37,007 bases of DNA from Afipia sp. (GTDB taxonomy: Bacteria > Pseudomonadota > Alphaproteobacteria > Rhizobiales > Xanthobacteraceae), in NCBI GenBank assembly GCA_017308595.1, contig JAFKER010000022.1, forward strand, positions 1 to 37,007. Direction: 5' to 3'. The notes below the pieces were generated by a model. It ran no database searches and had not been told where the DNA came from. It saw nothing but the letters and a program-made list of their open reading frames with translations. Positions 8,180 to 16,637 of this stretch are shown here, in pieces; position 1 is the first letter of the stretch, and every line of letters begins with the position of its first letter. The position numbers and the translations under genes were made by a program.

Positions 8180-9024
8180 CGCCCAGTTTGCGGAGACGTG
8201 CTGTGACCTGGGCGGTCAGTGAGAAGAGCTACTCGCAGCGGCGGGCCTGCAATCTGGTCGGGTTGCAGCCGAAGATTTATCGCTATGCGTCGACACGATC
8301 CGACGACGCAGCGTTGCGGATCAAGTTGAAGGAACTAGCCTCGCAACGACGGCGGTTCGGGTATCGCCGCCTGGGCTTGCTACTGGCTCGGCAAGGCATC
8401 CGGATCAATCACAAGAAGCTCTATCGGCTCTACAGGGAAGAACGGCTGTCGGTGCGCAAACGCGGCGGCCGTAAACGGGCGCTCGGCACGCGGGCACCGA
8501 TGACAATGCCCCAGGATCAGAACCTGCGCTGGTCGCTCGACTTCGTCATGGACACGCTTGCCAGCGGTCGGCGCTTCCGTATCCTGACTTTGGTCGACGA
8601 CTTCACCCGGGAATGCCTCGGGCTGGTCATCGACACATCGCTGACCGCCCGGCGGGTGCTGCGCGAACTCGATCAGATCATCGAGAGCCGAGGTTGCCCC
8701 CGGATGATCGTGAGCGACAACGGCACCGAGTTTACGTCGAACGCTGTATTGGCCTGGCAGGAAGAGCTTGGCATCGACTGGCACTACATCGCACCGGGCA
8801 AACCGATGCAGAATGGCTTTGTCGAGAGCTTCAACGGTCGCCTGCGCGACGAGTGCCTCAACGAACACCTGTTCGCCAACCTCAACGAAGCCCGGCAGAT
8901 CATCGAAGACTGGAGGATCGACTACAACACCAACCGACCGCATACGAGCCTCAACGGGCTCACACCAACCGAGTTTGCCAACCGTTCAAACAGGGACGAA
9001 AACCAGAACAGAGTCTACTTATAA
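8173..9024 (+). CDS. IS3-family transposase OrfB (made as OrfAB by -1 frameshift)
   Basis: The catalytic part of the transposase, about 283 aa after the shift. It has the HTH_21 region ([31 protein letters not shown]) and a complete rve integrase core: first Asp in WSLDFVMDT, second Asp in IVSDNGTEF and Glu in [14 protein letters not shown]. It ends in [17 protein letters not shown] as usual for the family. No good independent start is seen at its beginning, in agreement with expression as a fusion through A AAA AAC. It appears intact. Confidence 0.9.
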   Translation, partial: LLTPSLRRRAVTWAVSEKSYSQRRACNLVGLQPKIYRYASTRSDDAALRIKLKELASQRRRFGYRRLGLLLARQGIRINHKKLYRLYREERLSVRKRGGRKRALGTRAPMTMPQDQNLRWSLDFVMDTLASGRRFRILTLVDDFTRECLGLVIDTSLTARRVLRELDQIIESRGCPRMIVSDNGTEFTSNAVLAWQEELGIDWHYIAPGKPMQNGFVESFNGRLRDECLNEHLFANLNEARQIIEDWRIDYNTNRPHTSLNGLTPTEFANRSNRDENQNRVYL

Positions 9025-9050
9025 ACGAGGGCAATCAGGGGGGCAGGTCA

Positions 9051-9740
9051 CTGATTCCGCTTTTTCAGCGCGGCTATGTCTGGAATTTGACGGATCAAAT
9101 TCAACCGCTATGGGTCGACATCATCGATCGAGTAGATGCTTTGGTCGAGCATCGCGAGAATTCCGAGAAAGTTGGTGGTCCGAATAAGCTAAAGCAACTA
9201 CGCAAACACTTCTTAGGCGCTATCGTCGTGGGAAGTCCGATACATTCGAATCCCGACACAATCCCCACAAGCGAAGTCATAGATGGGCAGCAGCGTATTA
9301 CAACGCTCCAGATCATGCTTCTCGCACTTCGGGATGTATTGAAGCCCCACAAAGACGACGCGCTTGACGACGATGTTGGGACGCTAACTTACAACAAAGG
9401 CAAGTATCTTTTAAAAGTAGATCATCTGAAAGTACGGCCCACCAATGCGGGTCGCGAAGTAATGCAAATCATCGAAAGCGCAGGTAACGCAAAAGAGGTT
9501 TCCAAGCGATTCCCAGTAAAAAACGAAAAGAAGGAGAGGCTAGAGCGGCCTCTCATGGCGCAAGCCTATTTGTTCTTTTTCGCGATCTTAGAATGTCATC
9601 TGAGAGGGAAGCGGTTTGACGATCCTATGCCTGATACAGATTTTGGCGATGACAATACCGTTTCCCGAGCCATCGTTCATTCGATAGGTAAGGACGACGT
9701 TGTAAAAATCCCGTTCGTTGAGTTGGCGCCGGATCTGACA
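9051..9740 (+). pseudogene. DUF262 (GmrSD-type) gene fragment
   Basis: About 230 codons of a DUF262 protein without start or proper end. The diagnostic motifs are IPLFQRGYVWNL immediately at the left edge and VIDGQQRITTLQIMLLALRD about 80 codons later; the latter is the conserved DGQQR motif of GmrS-like nucleotide-dependent restriction subunits. The 5' end is replaced by the IS right terminus, with reading open straight across the junction. The 3' end loses similarity around 9715-9745, where a PAS-domain gene on the other strand begins. Base composition is more AT-rich than in the catabolic genes. A remnant of a type IV restriction or related defence gene, not functional as it stands. Confidence 0.8.
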
Positions 9741-10380
9741 TTTGCCCAGCGCCTGCGCGACGCGCGACAGCGCGGTGCGAATGGCCTTTCTCACATTCCT
9801 GCCGTTCCTCCCGCGTTTCGCTGTTGCCTTCGAGGATGTCCGACCAGATTGCCGGGAATCCGCGGTCATCCGATCGCCAGATCCTATCCATGCCAAGCCC
9901 GGAGCATGCATTAGGATCGATGCCAAAAAGACGGCAATAAGAGGCGCTTGCCGATCTTAGTTCACCGCCGACCTCTATCTCGGCAACGGCGCACGACAGA
10001 TCCAGGGCGTTTCTCAGCCCGATGGCCTCTACCTCCGACTGCGATGCGCGAGCTAACTCCAGTACAAACGGTTCTTTTGCCTGGCCTGCGTTGATCGGCA
10101 TGAAGGTGCTGTCAACCCAGACAACATCCTTGGCGCCGAGGTGAGGAGCCCGCGACTGTATCGTCTGGCCGCTGGGGAGGCCGCTCCAAAGCCGGCGAAA
10201 AGCCTCGCGGTGGCTTATCTGCAGCAGCGACGCCCTTTCCTGCCCCGCGATGCCGTCGCGCGGCAGCTCAAAAATGGCGAGAAACTGCACGTTGGCTTCT
10301 CGGACGATGCCGCTGGCGTCTATCAAAGCCGCCGGAGGAGCGGCACCGTCAATGAAAGATGAAAAATCCACTGGGCACAA
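9741..10380 (-). pseudogene. PAS-domain sensory protein, C-terminally truncated
   Basis: The N-terminal 190 or so residues carry two PAS-like domains: the first about residues 12-110 (AALIDASGIVREANVQFLAIF onward), the second about 120-185 (AEIEVGGELRSASASYCRLFGI, ending FPAIWSDILEGN). The pairing resembles PAS-containing chemoreceptors or sensor kinases, but no signalling output domain is present. Past about 9810 the frame becomes Arg-rich and unlike a protein, while another reverse frame gives VRKAIRTALSRVAQALGK, suggesting a frameshift; the gene then ends at the junction with the DUF262 fragment. The start is uncertain: the frame opens with TTG at 10380 and has no clear ribosome-binding site, so the 5' end may also be damaged. 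Confidence 0.6.
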
Positions 10381-11235
10381 AACTTTTTTCTGTTCCGTTT
10401 ACCCCTAGCGCGGAGACCCTAAGAACATATTTAGAAATAGATACCGCAGATCAAACGATAACCAGCGTGACTTCATCGCGCAGTGGTAAGAGCGTGGTTG
10501 CCCATCGCGGATGCCTACAACGAGCGTTCCGAACCGTGCAGGCCTTGCAGTAGGCAAATCTCAAAGGAACTATCTTGATCAGCAGCGACGTGTTGACGCA
10601 TCGCCGGCTACGCCCACGGGTTCCGGCGCTGGTCAAACCTTGTCCAACTTCGGCGTTAGCCGCGCTTGGGCGGCCATACAGAACGCCTTTAATCCGGCGG
10701 GTTTTTCGAGGGCATGAGCGGCGAGGCTGTCGATCTGAGCCAATCCTGCCTGCTCGACAAACACGTGTTAAGCAAATCTGATCGCGAGCCCACGGCCAGC
10801 ATACCGAACCGGCCCCCGAGCCACGACTAGTTAGCCGTTGAATGGGGCAGTTCGGCACTATGCTGATGTCCCGTTCTTGCGGCTGATCCACGACGGAAAT
10901 GATCGAGACATCCCGACATGTCCATCGAAGTCGCGCCACCTAGGAGGGCGAACCGCGTCGCGTCCGCTCATGGCGCAAAGCGGACACAAGCGGTGCAGCC
11001 AAGTTCACAAGATCTGCCTTTCTCTAACATCGTTTTGAACGACTGCTTCGAGTTAAAGCCGACCAACGTTCTTGGCACCGTTGTTCTCCCGGGTGTTGTG
11101 CTGCGATCATGAGTTTGATCCCGCCAATCCTTGGCCCATCTGATTGCCCCTACATAGAATGTCGAGCCCAAACGAGCGCCCTGATCCGCATCTGCTACAG
11201 ACTCCGATTGCAGGGTTTCCAGCCCGGTGCAGATA
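10381..11235. other. Gene-poor region
   Basis: About 850 bp with no convincing gene. Open frames here have compositions unlike proteins. On the reverse strand, roughly 10626-10758, one short stretch of about 40 codons reads like a protein C-terminus (AHALEKPAGLKAFCMAAQAR, then a stop), opening right after a stop codon, so it may be a remnant. The rest resembles decayed sequence separating the mobile part from the catabolic cluster. Confidence 0.5.
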
Positions 11236-12396
11236 CTACAACGGCGGCCAACTCAGACCCGTGACCTGCCGTTTAGGTTGGTTAGCTACCGATCGTTCAA
11301 GTTCTGGCGTCCAAAGCCCAAGTTCTTCAAGGACCGATTGCGTCTTATCCGTTGTATCAACGACCGTCGCAATCTTTTCGGCCTTGGACAGCAGCGGCAC
11401 GACCGGGACGCTGTCCGGACGAAGGTCTGGATGGCGGCTTGTGTTTTGTTTGTGGGAAAGTGCCTCGACAGGGTCCAGCACAGGTGTGACGCATGCGTCC
11501 TTGTTCGCGAAGAGCTCCGTCCATTCATCGCGGGACCGAGTTTCGAAGAGTTTCTCGAACCTTTCGGTCATTGAAGACCACGTGTTTCGATCGAGATGGT
11601 TCGGAAGCGGGTCTCCGATACCCAAACCTGCCCATAAATTTTCGAAGAAGCGTTGCTCCAGAGCGCCCACGGCAAGAAACTTCCCGTCGGCACATCGATA
11701 GCAGCGATAGAAAGGTGCGTTTCCTGCGACAAGTCCGTCGCCTGGGGCTTGCAGAACGGGGTGTCCCCAATCTGGATAGTGCATGGCCATCAGGGAGATA
11801 CAGCCATCGACCATCGCGGCGTCGATATACTGCCCGGCTTGAGTACGCTCGCGCATGATCAGGGCCTGGAGTATCCCCAGCGTCGCGAAAAGGCTGCCGC
11901 CAGCAAAATCAGCGAGGAGGTTCAGGGGAAACGATGGGACGCCGCCGCTAGGCCCGAACGCTCCTATGGCACCGGAGACGGCGGCATAATTCAAATCGTG
12001 GCCTGCCTCTTGTGCCATGGGGCCGGATTGTCCGTAACCGGTAATCGCACAATACACCAATCGCGGGTTGATCTGTTGAAGGGCATCGTATCCCAAGCCG
12101 AGGCGGTCCATGACGCCCGGGCGATAGCCTTCGATCAAAACGTCGGACTGTCGCACGAGGCCTTGAAAAGCGGACTTTCCTTCGGCGGATTTCAAGTCGA
12201 TCTCGATGAAACGCTTCCCGCGCGCCAGTGCGGCAATGGGAAGGCTTCCAGCTCCTCCGCCGACAACGATCACTTCTGCGCCCATGTCGGCGAGAAGCAT
12301 GGTGGAGTAGGGACCCGGAGCCAGCCGGGTCAGGTCGATAACGCGAATGCCGTCCAATGGGCGGCCAGCGGGTTTTTTGCTCGATTCAGTTGCCAT
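11236..12396 (-). CDS. Alpha-methylacyl-CoA racemase-like CaiB/BaiF family enzyme
   Basis: A 386-aa CoA-transferase family III protein. It opens with PLDGIRVIDLTRLAPGPYSTMLLADMGAEVI-type sequence and carries the features of alpha-methylacyl-CoA racemases: His133-Asp134 in GHDLNY, Asp163 in LNLLADFAGG and Glu247 in VGALEQ. The 30-residue spacing between His133 and Asp163 equals that between the catalytic His and Asp of the mycobacterial racemase MCR as I recall it. The likely reaction is interconversion of 2R- and 2S-methylacyl-CoA so that an S-specific acyl-CoA dehydrogenase can act. The acyl-CoA dehydrogenase gene lies 94 bp upstream on the same strand. The start at 12396 (MATESS) suits the family better than the frame opening at 12438. 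A true CoA transferase remains possible. Confidence 0.8.
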   Translation of the reverse strand: MATESSKKPAGRPLDGIRVIDLTRLAPGPYSTMLLADMGAEVIVVGGGAGSLPIAALARGKRFIEIDLKSAEGKSAFQGLVRQSDVLIEGYRPGVMDRLGLGYDALQQINPRLVYCAITGYGQSGPMAQEAGHDLNYAAVSGAIGAFGPSGGVPSFPLNLLADFAGGSLFATLGILQALIMRERTQAGQYIDAAMVDGCISLMAMHYPDWGHPVLQAPGDGLVAGNAPFYRCYRCADGKFLAVGALEQRFFENLWAGLGIGDPLPNHLDRNTWSSMTERFEKLFETRSRDEWTELFANKDACVTPVLDPVEALSHKQNTSRHPDLRPDSVPVVPLLSKAEKIATVVDTTDKTQSVLEELGLWTPELERSVANQPKRQVTGLSWPPL

Positions 12397-12490
12397 GATG
12401 CATTTCTCACAAAGCGCGTCGGCACGGCGCAGCAGCATTCCGCCGGTGCGCCGTGCCTGATGAAATCTCGTTCACTTCTGAAGCAGGGTA

Positions 12491-13633
12491 TTATTTCGAA
12501 CGCTCGGCGTTCCGATCATAGACATCCTTGGCGATGATCAATTTCTGGATCTCGTTGGCGCCTTCGTAGATCTGCGTGATCTTTGCGTCGCGGAGCATTC
12601 GTTCGATGGGGAAGTCATTCATGTAGCCAGCACCGCCGTGCATTTGCAGTGCATCGACCGTGGACTTCATCGCGGTGTCGCTGCAGAACAGCTTTGCCAT
12701 CGAAGCCAGTTTACGTGCGTCCGGGTATCCTTCGTCGATGGCTTCCGCGGCGCTGTAAAGGAGCGTCCGTCCTGCCTCGATAGCAGTCGCCATATCTGCG
12801 ATCATGGCGCGCAACATCTGGAATTTCGACAGCATCTGGCCGAACTGCTGGCGCTCGGAGGTGTAGTTGACCGCTTGGTCGAGCGCGCCCTGGGCGATGC
12901 CGAGAGCCTGAGCTCCGATCAGGGCTCGGGTCCAGGTGAGGGACTCGCTGATGTAGTCATAACCCTTGGTTTCGTCGCCGATGGCCCGGAATGCAGAAAT
13001 ACGGCAATTCTCGAAATGCAGATCGGCGGTCGGGCTGCCCTTAATCCCGAGCTTGCTTTCCTTCTTGCCGACGGAGAAGCCGGGATCGTCCTTATGAACG
13101 GAGAACAGGCCGAACGTCTTCTCTCCGGTGCGGGCGAGCACGGTGTACCAGTCGGAGCGTCCGGCATTACTGATGTAGCGCTTCTGGCCGTTGATGACCC
13201 AGTCGTTGCCGTCGCGCTTCGCTGTCGTCTTCAAAGCGAACAGATCGGAACCGCAATGCGGTTCGGTCAAACAGATCGAAGCGACGGTGCCGCCAGCCAT
13301 CGCAGGCTTGATCACCGTCTCGAGCAATTCCTTATTGCCGTGTTTGGCGACCGGCACGAGACCGGCCCAGATCACCATCAGCGTCAACGAGGATGATGCG
13401 CAGACCCGCGCGATTTCCTCGAGCGCAATGCATTGCGCGAGGACATCGCCGTCCTGACCGCCGACGGTCTCGCTGAATGCCAAGCCGACGAGCCCGAGCT
13501 GTTTGAAGGCTTCGAGCGATTGTTCCGGAAACGTTACTTCCCGATCATACGCCGCTGCGTGGGGCTCGATCTTGTCGAGAGCCAGACGCCGAAGGTTGGA
13601 ACGGAATTCTTGGTAATCGTGCGCATTGCTCAT
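12491..13633 (-). CDS. Acyl-CoA dehydrogenase (short/branched-chain type)
   Basis: A 380-aa FAD enzyme of normal family length introducing an alpha,beta double bond into an acyl-CoA and passing electrons to ETF. Visible signatures are ICLTEPHCGSD (about 120-130), the C-terminal MHGGAGYMNDFPIERMLRDA (331-350) and QIYEGANEIQ, where Glu357 is the catalytic base as in short-chain and isovaleryl/2-methylacyl enzymes. GAGGAAACG precedes the ATG. It is followed by the racemase-like gene in one operon, which suggests a 2-methyl-branched substrate. Operator A and a matching promoter lie 50-70 bp upstream, so TetR control is likely. Confidence 0.92.
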   Translation of the reverse strand: MSNAHDYQEFRSNLRRLALDKIEPHAAAYDREVTFPEQSLEAFKQLGLVGLAFSETVGGQDGDVLAQCIALEEIARVCASSSLTLMVIWAGLVPVAKHGNKELLETVIKPAMAGGTVASICLTEPHCGSDLFALKTTAKRDGNDWVINGQKRYISNAGRSDWYTVLARTGEKTFGLFSVHKDDPGFSVGKKESKLGIKGSPTADLHFENCRISAFRAIGDETKGYDYISESLTWTRALIGAQALGIAQGALDQAVNYTSERQQFGQMLSKFQMLRAMIADMATAIEAGRTLLYSAAEAIDEGYPDARKLASMAKLFCSDTAMKSTVDALQMHGGAGYMNDFPIERMLRDAKITQIYEGANEIQKLIIAKDVYDRNAERSK

Positions 13634-13683
13634 TTTCGTTTCCTCAAAGCCAATCAGTTGGGTTCTTTTTCAAATGAAATTTA

Positions 13684-13703
13684 CATACTGTTCAGTCAGT
13701 ATG
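13684..13703. promoter_or_regulatory. TetR operator site A, overlapping the acyl-CoA dehydrogenase promoter
   Basis: CATACTGTTCAGTCAGTATG has perfect 7-bp inverted arms (CATACTG/CAGTATG). Read towards the dehydrogenase gene it fills the spacer of a promoter-like pair, TTGCAT, 17 nt, TAAATT. It is one of four similar sites in the cluster. Confidence 0.8.
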
Positions 13704-13790
13704 CAATGTTCTGATGAAGGGGCGGCGAAGCGGTATTTGCGTAAATCTCAGCGATGCTGCGCGCTCATGTGCGCGCGCAGGATCAGCACG

Positions 13791-15314
13791 TCATCGCAAT
13801 TCCGGGGGCAGGAGGGTTGCAGGAAGATCCTGATAGCAGACGGGACGCAGGAACCGTTCGATTGCGAGGCTGCCCACAGACGTGCTGCGCCCGTCCGATG
13901 TCGCCGGATAAGGACCGCCATGGACCATAGCCGCTCCGACTTCCACGCCGGTCCCGAAACCGTTCACAAGGATCCGGCCCGCCAGACACTCAAGTTGCGG
14001 CAGCATCTTTGCGGCGAGCTCCTGATCTTCGCCCTCGATGTGCAAAGCGACGGTGAGTTGGCCTTCGAGCGATGCGATCACCGTTTCGACCTCGCTCCAA
14101 TCCGTTGCTTCGACGATCAACGACGTTGGACCGAACACTTCGGCATGCAGTGCCGGGTTGCTGAGGAACGACTTTGCCGTGGTCCGGAAGAGCTGGGCGG
14201 AAGCGCGTCCCGCTTCCACGGAACCGCTGGCGGACACGCGCGTAACACCCTTCTGCGACGCCAAGGCTTCGCCGCCCTCGCGGTAGCTTTCGAGGATGGA
14301 TGAGGTGAGCATCGGTGTCGGGGGGAATTGGGCGATGGACGCAGCGGCACTCGCGATAAAGCGTTCCAGCGCGGCGCCTTTGATCGCGATGACGAGACCG
14401 GGATTCGTGCAGAACTGTCCGCAACCCAATGTGAGCGCACTGGCGAACGCGCCGCCGATGGATTCGCCGTTGGTTTCGAGCGCACGCGGGAAAAGCAACA
14501 CGGGATTGATGGAACTCATTTCCGCGAAGACCGGGCTCGGTTGACGCTTGGCGGCGGCGATTTTCATCAACGCAGTCCCGCCGCGCCGAGAGCCTGTAAA
14601 GCCGACAGCCCTGATTTTTTCGTGCGCAACCAGTGCTTCGCCCACCACCTGACCAGAGCCGGACAGGAGGGCGAACAGGCCGGGGGGCAAGCCCAATTCG
14701 GCAATCGCATTCTGGACCGCTTGTCCAACCAGTTCGGACGTTCCGAGATGCGCCGAATGAGCCTTGACGATCACCGGGCAACCGGCCGCGAGAGCCGAAG
14801 CGGTGTCGCCGCCGGCGACCGAGAACGCCAGCGGGAAATTGCTGGCTCCGAAAACAGCCACCGGGCCAAGCGGCACGTTTCGCAATCGCAAGTCGGGGCG
14901 CGGCGCAGGCTTGCGATCCGGCTGTGCGGTCTCAATTCGAACGTTCAAGAATGATTTTTGGCGCACAACATCGGCGAACATCCGCAACTGCCCAACCGTA
15001 CGCCCGCGCTCGCCTTCGATGCGCCCTTGCGGAAGACCCGTCTCCGCCATGCATCGAGTAACGAGTTCGTCGCCGAGTTTGAGGATATTCTCCGCTATCG
15101 CGTCAAGAAGGCGCGCTCGGCGTTGCAGATCGATCTCGCGAAATGCGAAGAAGGCCTCATCTGCATGTTTGACCGCAAGCTCCAGTTCCGGGATTGAAGC
15201 TGTGCTGAACTCACCAGGCAGAATTTCGCCGGTGGAAGCGTTCCGAGCGTGCAGGGGGCCTCCGGTCCCTCGAACGCGCTTCCCGCCAATGAAAAGTTCG
15301 CCTGTAATGGTCAC
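13791..15314 (-). CDS. NADP-type aldehyde dehydrogenase (ketoglutarate-semialdehyde dehydrogenase-like)
   Basis: A 507-aa soluble enzyme oxidising an aldehyde to an acid. It belongs to the aldehyde dehydrogenase (NADP+) branch containing 2-oxoglutarate semialdehyde dehydrogenases, judged by FGASNFPLAFSVAGGDTASA (catalytic Asn about 159), EMSSINPVLL (general base Glu about 265) and GCGQFCTNPG (nucleophile Cys about 302). The GTG at 15314 is preferred because GGAG lies 8 nt upstream; an in-frame ATG at 15398 would add 28 residues not typical of the family. It forms its own transcription unit behind operator B. With the iron-type alcohol dehydrogenase it would take an alcohol to the acid that the ligase activates; the true substrate is unknown. 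Confidence 0.88.
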   Translation of the reverse strand: MTITGELFIGGKRVRGTGGPLHARNASTGEILPGEFSTASIPELELAVKHADEAFFAFREIDLQRRARLLDAIAENILKLGDELVTRCMAETGLPQGRIEGERGRTVGQLRMFADVVRQKSFLNVRIETAQPDRKPAPRPDLRLRNVPLGPVAVFGASNFPLAFSVAGGDTASALAAGCPVIVKAHSAHLGTSELVGQAVQNAIAELGLPPGLFALLSGSGQVVGEALVAHEKIRAVGFTGSRRGGTALMKIAAAKRQPSPVFAEMSSINPVLLFPRALETNGESIGGAFASALTLGCGQFCTNPGLVIAIKGAALERFIASAAASIAQFPPTPMLTSSILESYREGGEALASQKGVTRVSASGSVEAGRASAQLFRTTAKSFLSNPALHAEVFGPTSLIVEATDWSEVETVIASLEGQLTVALHIEGEDQELAAKMLPQLECLAGRILVNGFGTGVEVGAAMVHGGPYPATSDGRSTSVGSLAIERFLRPVCYQDLPATLLPPELR

Positions 15315-15431
15315 TGTCTTACTCCAAATGAAATGGCGATTCCGTCGTTTGCCGAATACGGTGGGCGCCGTCGCGTCGTGCGCGAGCATCCGCGGCAACC
15401 TTCACTCGAACCCGCAATCGCTATCTGGCCA

Positions 15432-15451
15432 CTTACTATCCGTATGGTATG
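15432..15451. promoter_or_regulatory. TetR operator site B between aldH-like gene and tetR
   Basis: CTTACTATCCGTATGGTATG matches site C at 16 of 20 positions and is an imperfect palindrome. On the reverse strand it lies in the promoter-like pair TTGACA, 17 nt, TAAGTG, directed at the aldehyde dehydrogenase gene. The 379-bp gap between that gene and tetR (15315-15693) shows nothing else recognisable; the 240 bp between this site and tetR are blank. Confidence 0.7.
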
Positions 15452-15693
15452 TTGTCAACGTGGGCAGAGGATGTTAAGGTGGATGGCGGGCTTGAAGGTC
15501 GCAAGCGCCGGATTCCACGCAAGTTCTGCCATTCAATCCCGGCGGAGTTGTTTCTGTTTCCGTCGATCCGCGATCGTGCGGGTGGGCGATGTCGCCCGTC
15601 CGCGGCGCGGTTGCTCGTCAGAGTGGCTGACCGAGCGGCCGCAACACTTGCGGGCTTCAATCCGCACGGACTACTGTATCGAACGATTTTTTG

Positions 15694-16452
15694 ATGGTGA
15701 CGCTTCGCATCGTTAACCGAGACAATCACAGGACCAAAGTGCCAGCTCTACTGAAAGCAACAGCCAGCAAGCGACCGAAAGCGGCGGCCACTCCGGTGGT
15801 TCGCGGCACGAAGACCAAAAAGCGGTCATCAAAGTCGCCCAAACCCGCGACGAATCTGGAGCTCCGCGAAGACAGCATCCGTCGCCTTTCGGAGGCTTCC
15901 TTCGCACTGTTCGTCGCAAAAGGTTATCACGCGACATCGCTTGACGAGATCGCGAGGGCCGCGGGTCTCACCAAGGGGTCGATCTATTTTTACTTCAACA
16001 GCAAGCAGCGGCTTTTGCTCGGTTTGCTGGAAGACGCGCGCGAGGCCGTTGTCTCGCCGCTTCTGGATCACGTCCATAAAATCGAGGGCTCGGCGACGGA
16101 CAAGATTGCGGGCTTCTTCCGATTCAGTTCGCTGAATGGAATAGAGCAGCCCCAGAAGCTGCTCTGCCTCATCAAGACGTCAATCGAATTCCGCGATCGT
16201 GACGATGCGATCAGCAAGCGGATCGTCGAGATATACGACGAGATTTACTCCGCGCTCGAAACCATCCTGGAAGCGGGCAAGAAGCGGGGCGAAATTGCTT
16301 CTACGTCCACGAAGGAACTCGCGTCGATGATTGTCGCAACGAACGACGGAATGATGCTGGAATGGCATCGTCGAGGTGCGAATATCGACGGGCGAAAGTT
16401 GGTCCGGACGGTATGGACGACCTTCCTGCACGGCATCGAGCCATCCAACTGA
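15694..16452 (+). CDS. TetR/AcrR-family transcriptional regulator
   Basis: A protein of about 252 aa. A long basic, disordered N-terminus (about 50 residues rich in Lys, Ala and Ser) precedes the TetR DNA-binding domain at about 57-110: REDSIRRLSEASFALFVAKG, then the helix-turn-helix ATSLDEIARAAGLTKGSIYF and YFNSKQRLLL. The C-terminal domain is all helical and should bind an inducer, probably an acyl-CoA or related pathway compound. The start is uncertain; ATG 15694 is taken, and no clear ribosome-binding site is seen. Four copies of one palindrome in the surrounding promoters make it the probable local repressor, including of itself through site B. Confidence 0.9.
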   Translation: MVTLRIVNRDNHRTKVPALLKATASKRPKAAATPVVRGTKTKKRSSKSPKPATNLELREDSIRRLSEASFALFVAKGYHATSLDEIARAAGLTKGSIYFYFNSKQRLLLGLLEDAREAVVSPLLDHVHKIEGSATDKIAGFFRFSSLNGIEQPQKLLCLIKTSIEFRDRDDAISKRIVEIYDEIYSALETILEAGKKRGEIASTSTKELASMIVATNDGMMLEWHRRGANIDGRKLVRTVWTTFLHGIEPSN

Positions 16453-16524
16453 TCTGAACAGCGGATTTGTATCCGCGGCGTTGATGACGCCGCGGATACA
16501 TCGGGAAGTCGCTTAATCCGATTG

Positions 16525-16544
16525 CATACTATCCGGACAGTATG
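16525..16544. promoter_or_regulatory. TetR operator site C upstream of the alcohol dehydrogenase
   Basis: CATACTATCCGGACAGTATG is the best copy, a palindrome with 9 of 10 paired positions. In the forward direction it fills the spacer between TTGCAT and TTAACT (17 nt), a promoter for the alcohol dehydrogenase gene starting at 16638. Confidence 0.85.
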
Positions 16545-16637
16545 TTAACTGCGGACTTCATGGTTTCGTGCGCTGCGGCGCGAGATGCGTCTGAACGCCT
16601 CGGCGTACGCACGAATTGCCTTCAAAAGGAGAAGAAG

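Larger units (their letters stand above)
7845..9050 (+). mobile_element. IS3-family insertion sequence (IS407-like), complete
   Basis: A 1206-bp element with 16-bp ends: TGACCTGCACCCCTGA at 7845-7860 and its reverse complement with one difference at 9035-9050. It carries overlapping orfA and orfB with a -1 frameshift signal. The bases outside the ends (gcgg on the left, ctga on the right) do not match, so no target duplication is visible. The right end cuts directly into a DUF262 reading frame, whereas the left flank is unrelated, which suggests rearrangement after insertion. Confidence 0.92.

Noticed and set aside
10451-10939. 162-aa reverse-strand open frame
   Set aside because: Arg/Cys-rich composition without domain, and a different frame inside it reads more like a protein remnant; no ribosome-binding site.
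11653-12537. 294-aa forward frame opposite the racemase-like gene
   Set aside because: Shadow of the real reverse-strand gene, whose catalytic motifs are conserved.
14328-14954. Long forward-strand frame opposite the aldehyde dehydrogenase
   Set aside because: Antisense shadow of a well-supported gene; composition not protein-like. Many similar antisense frames in this GC-rich window were left out.
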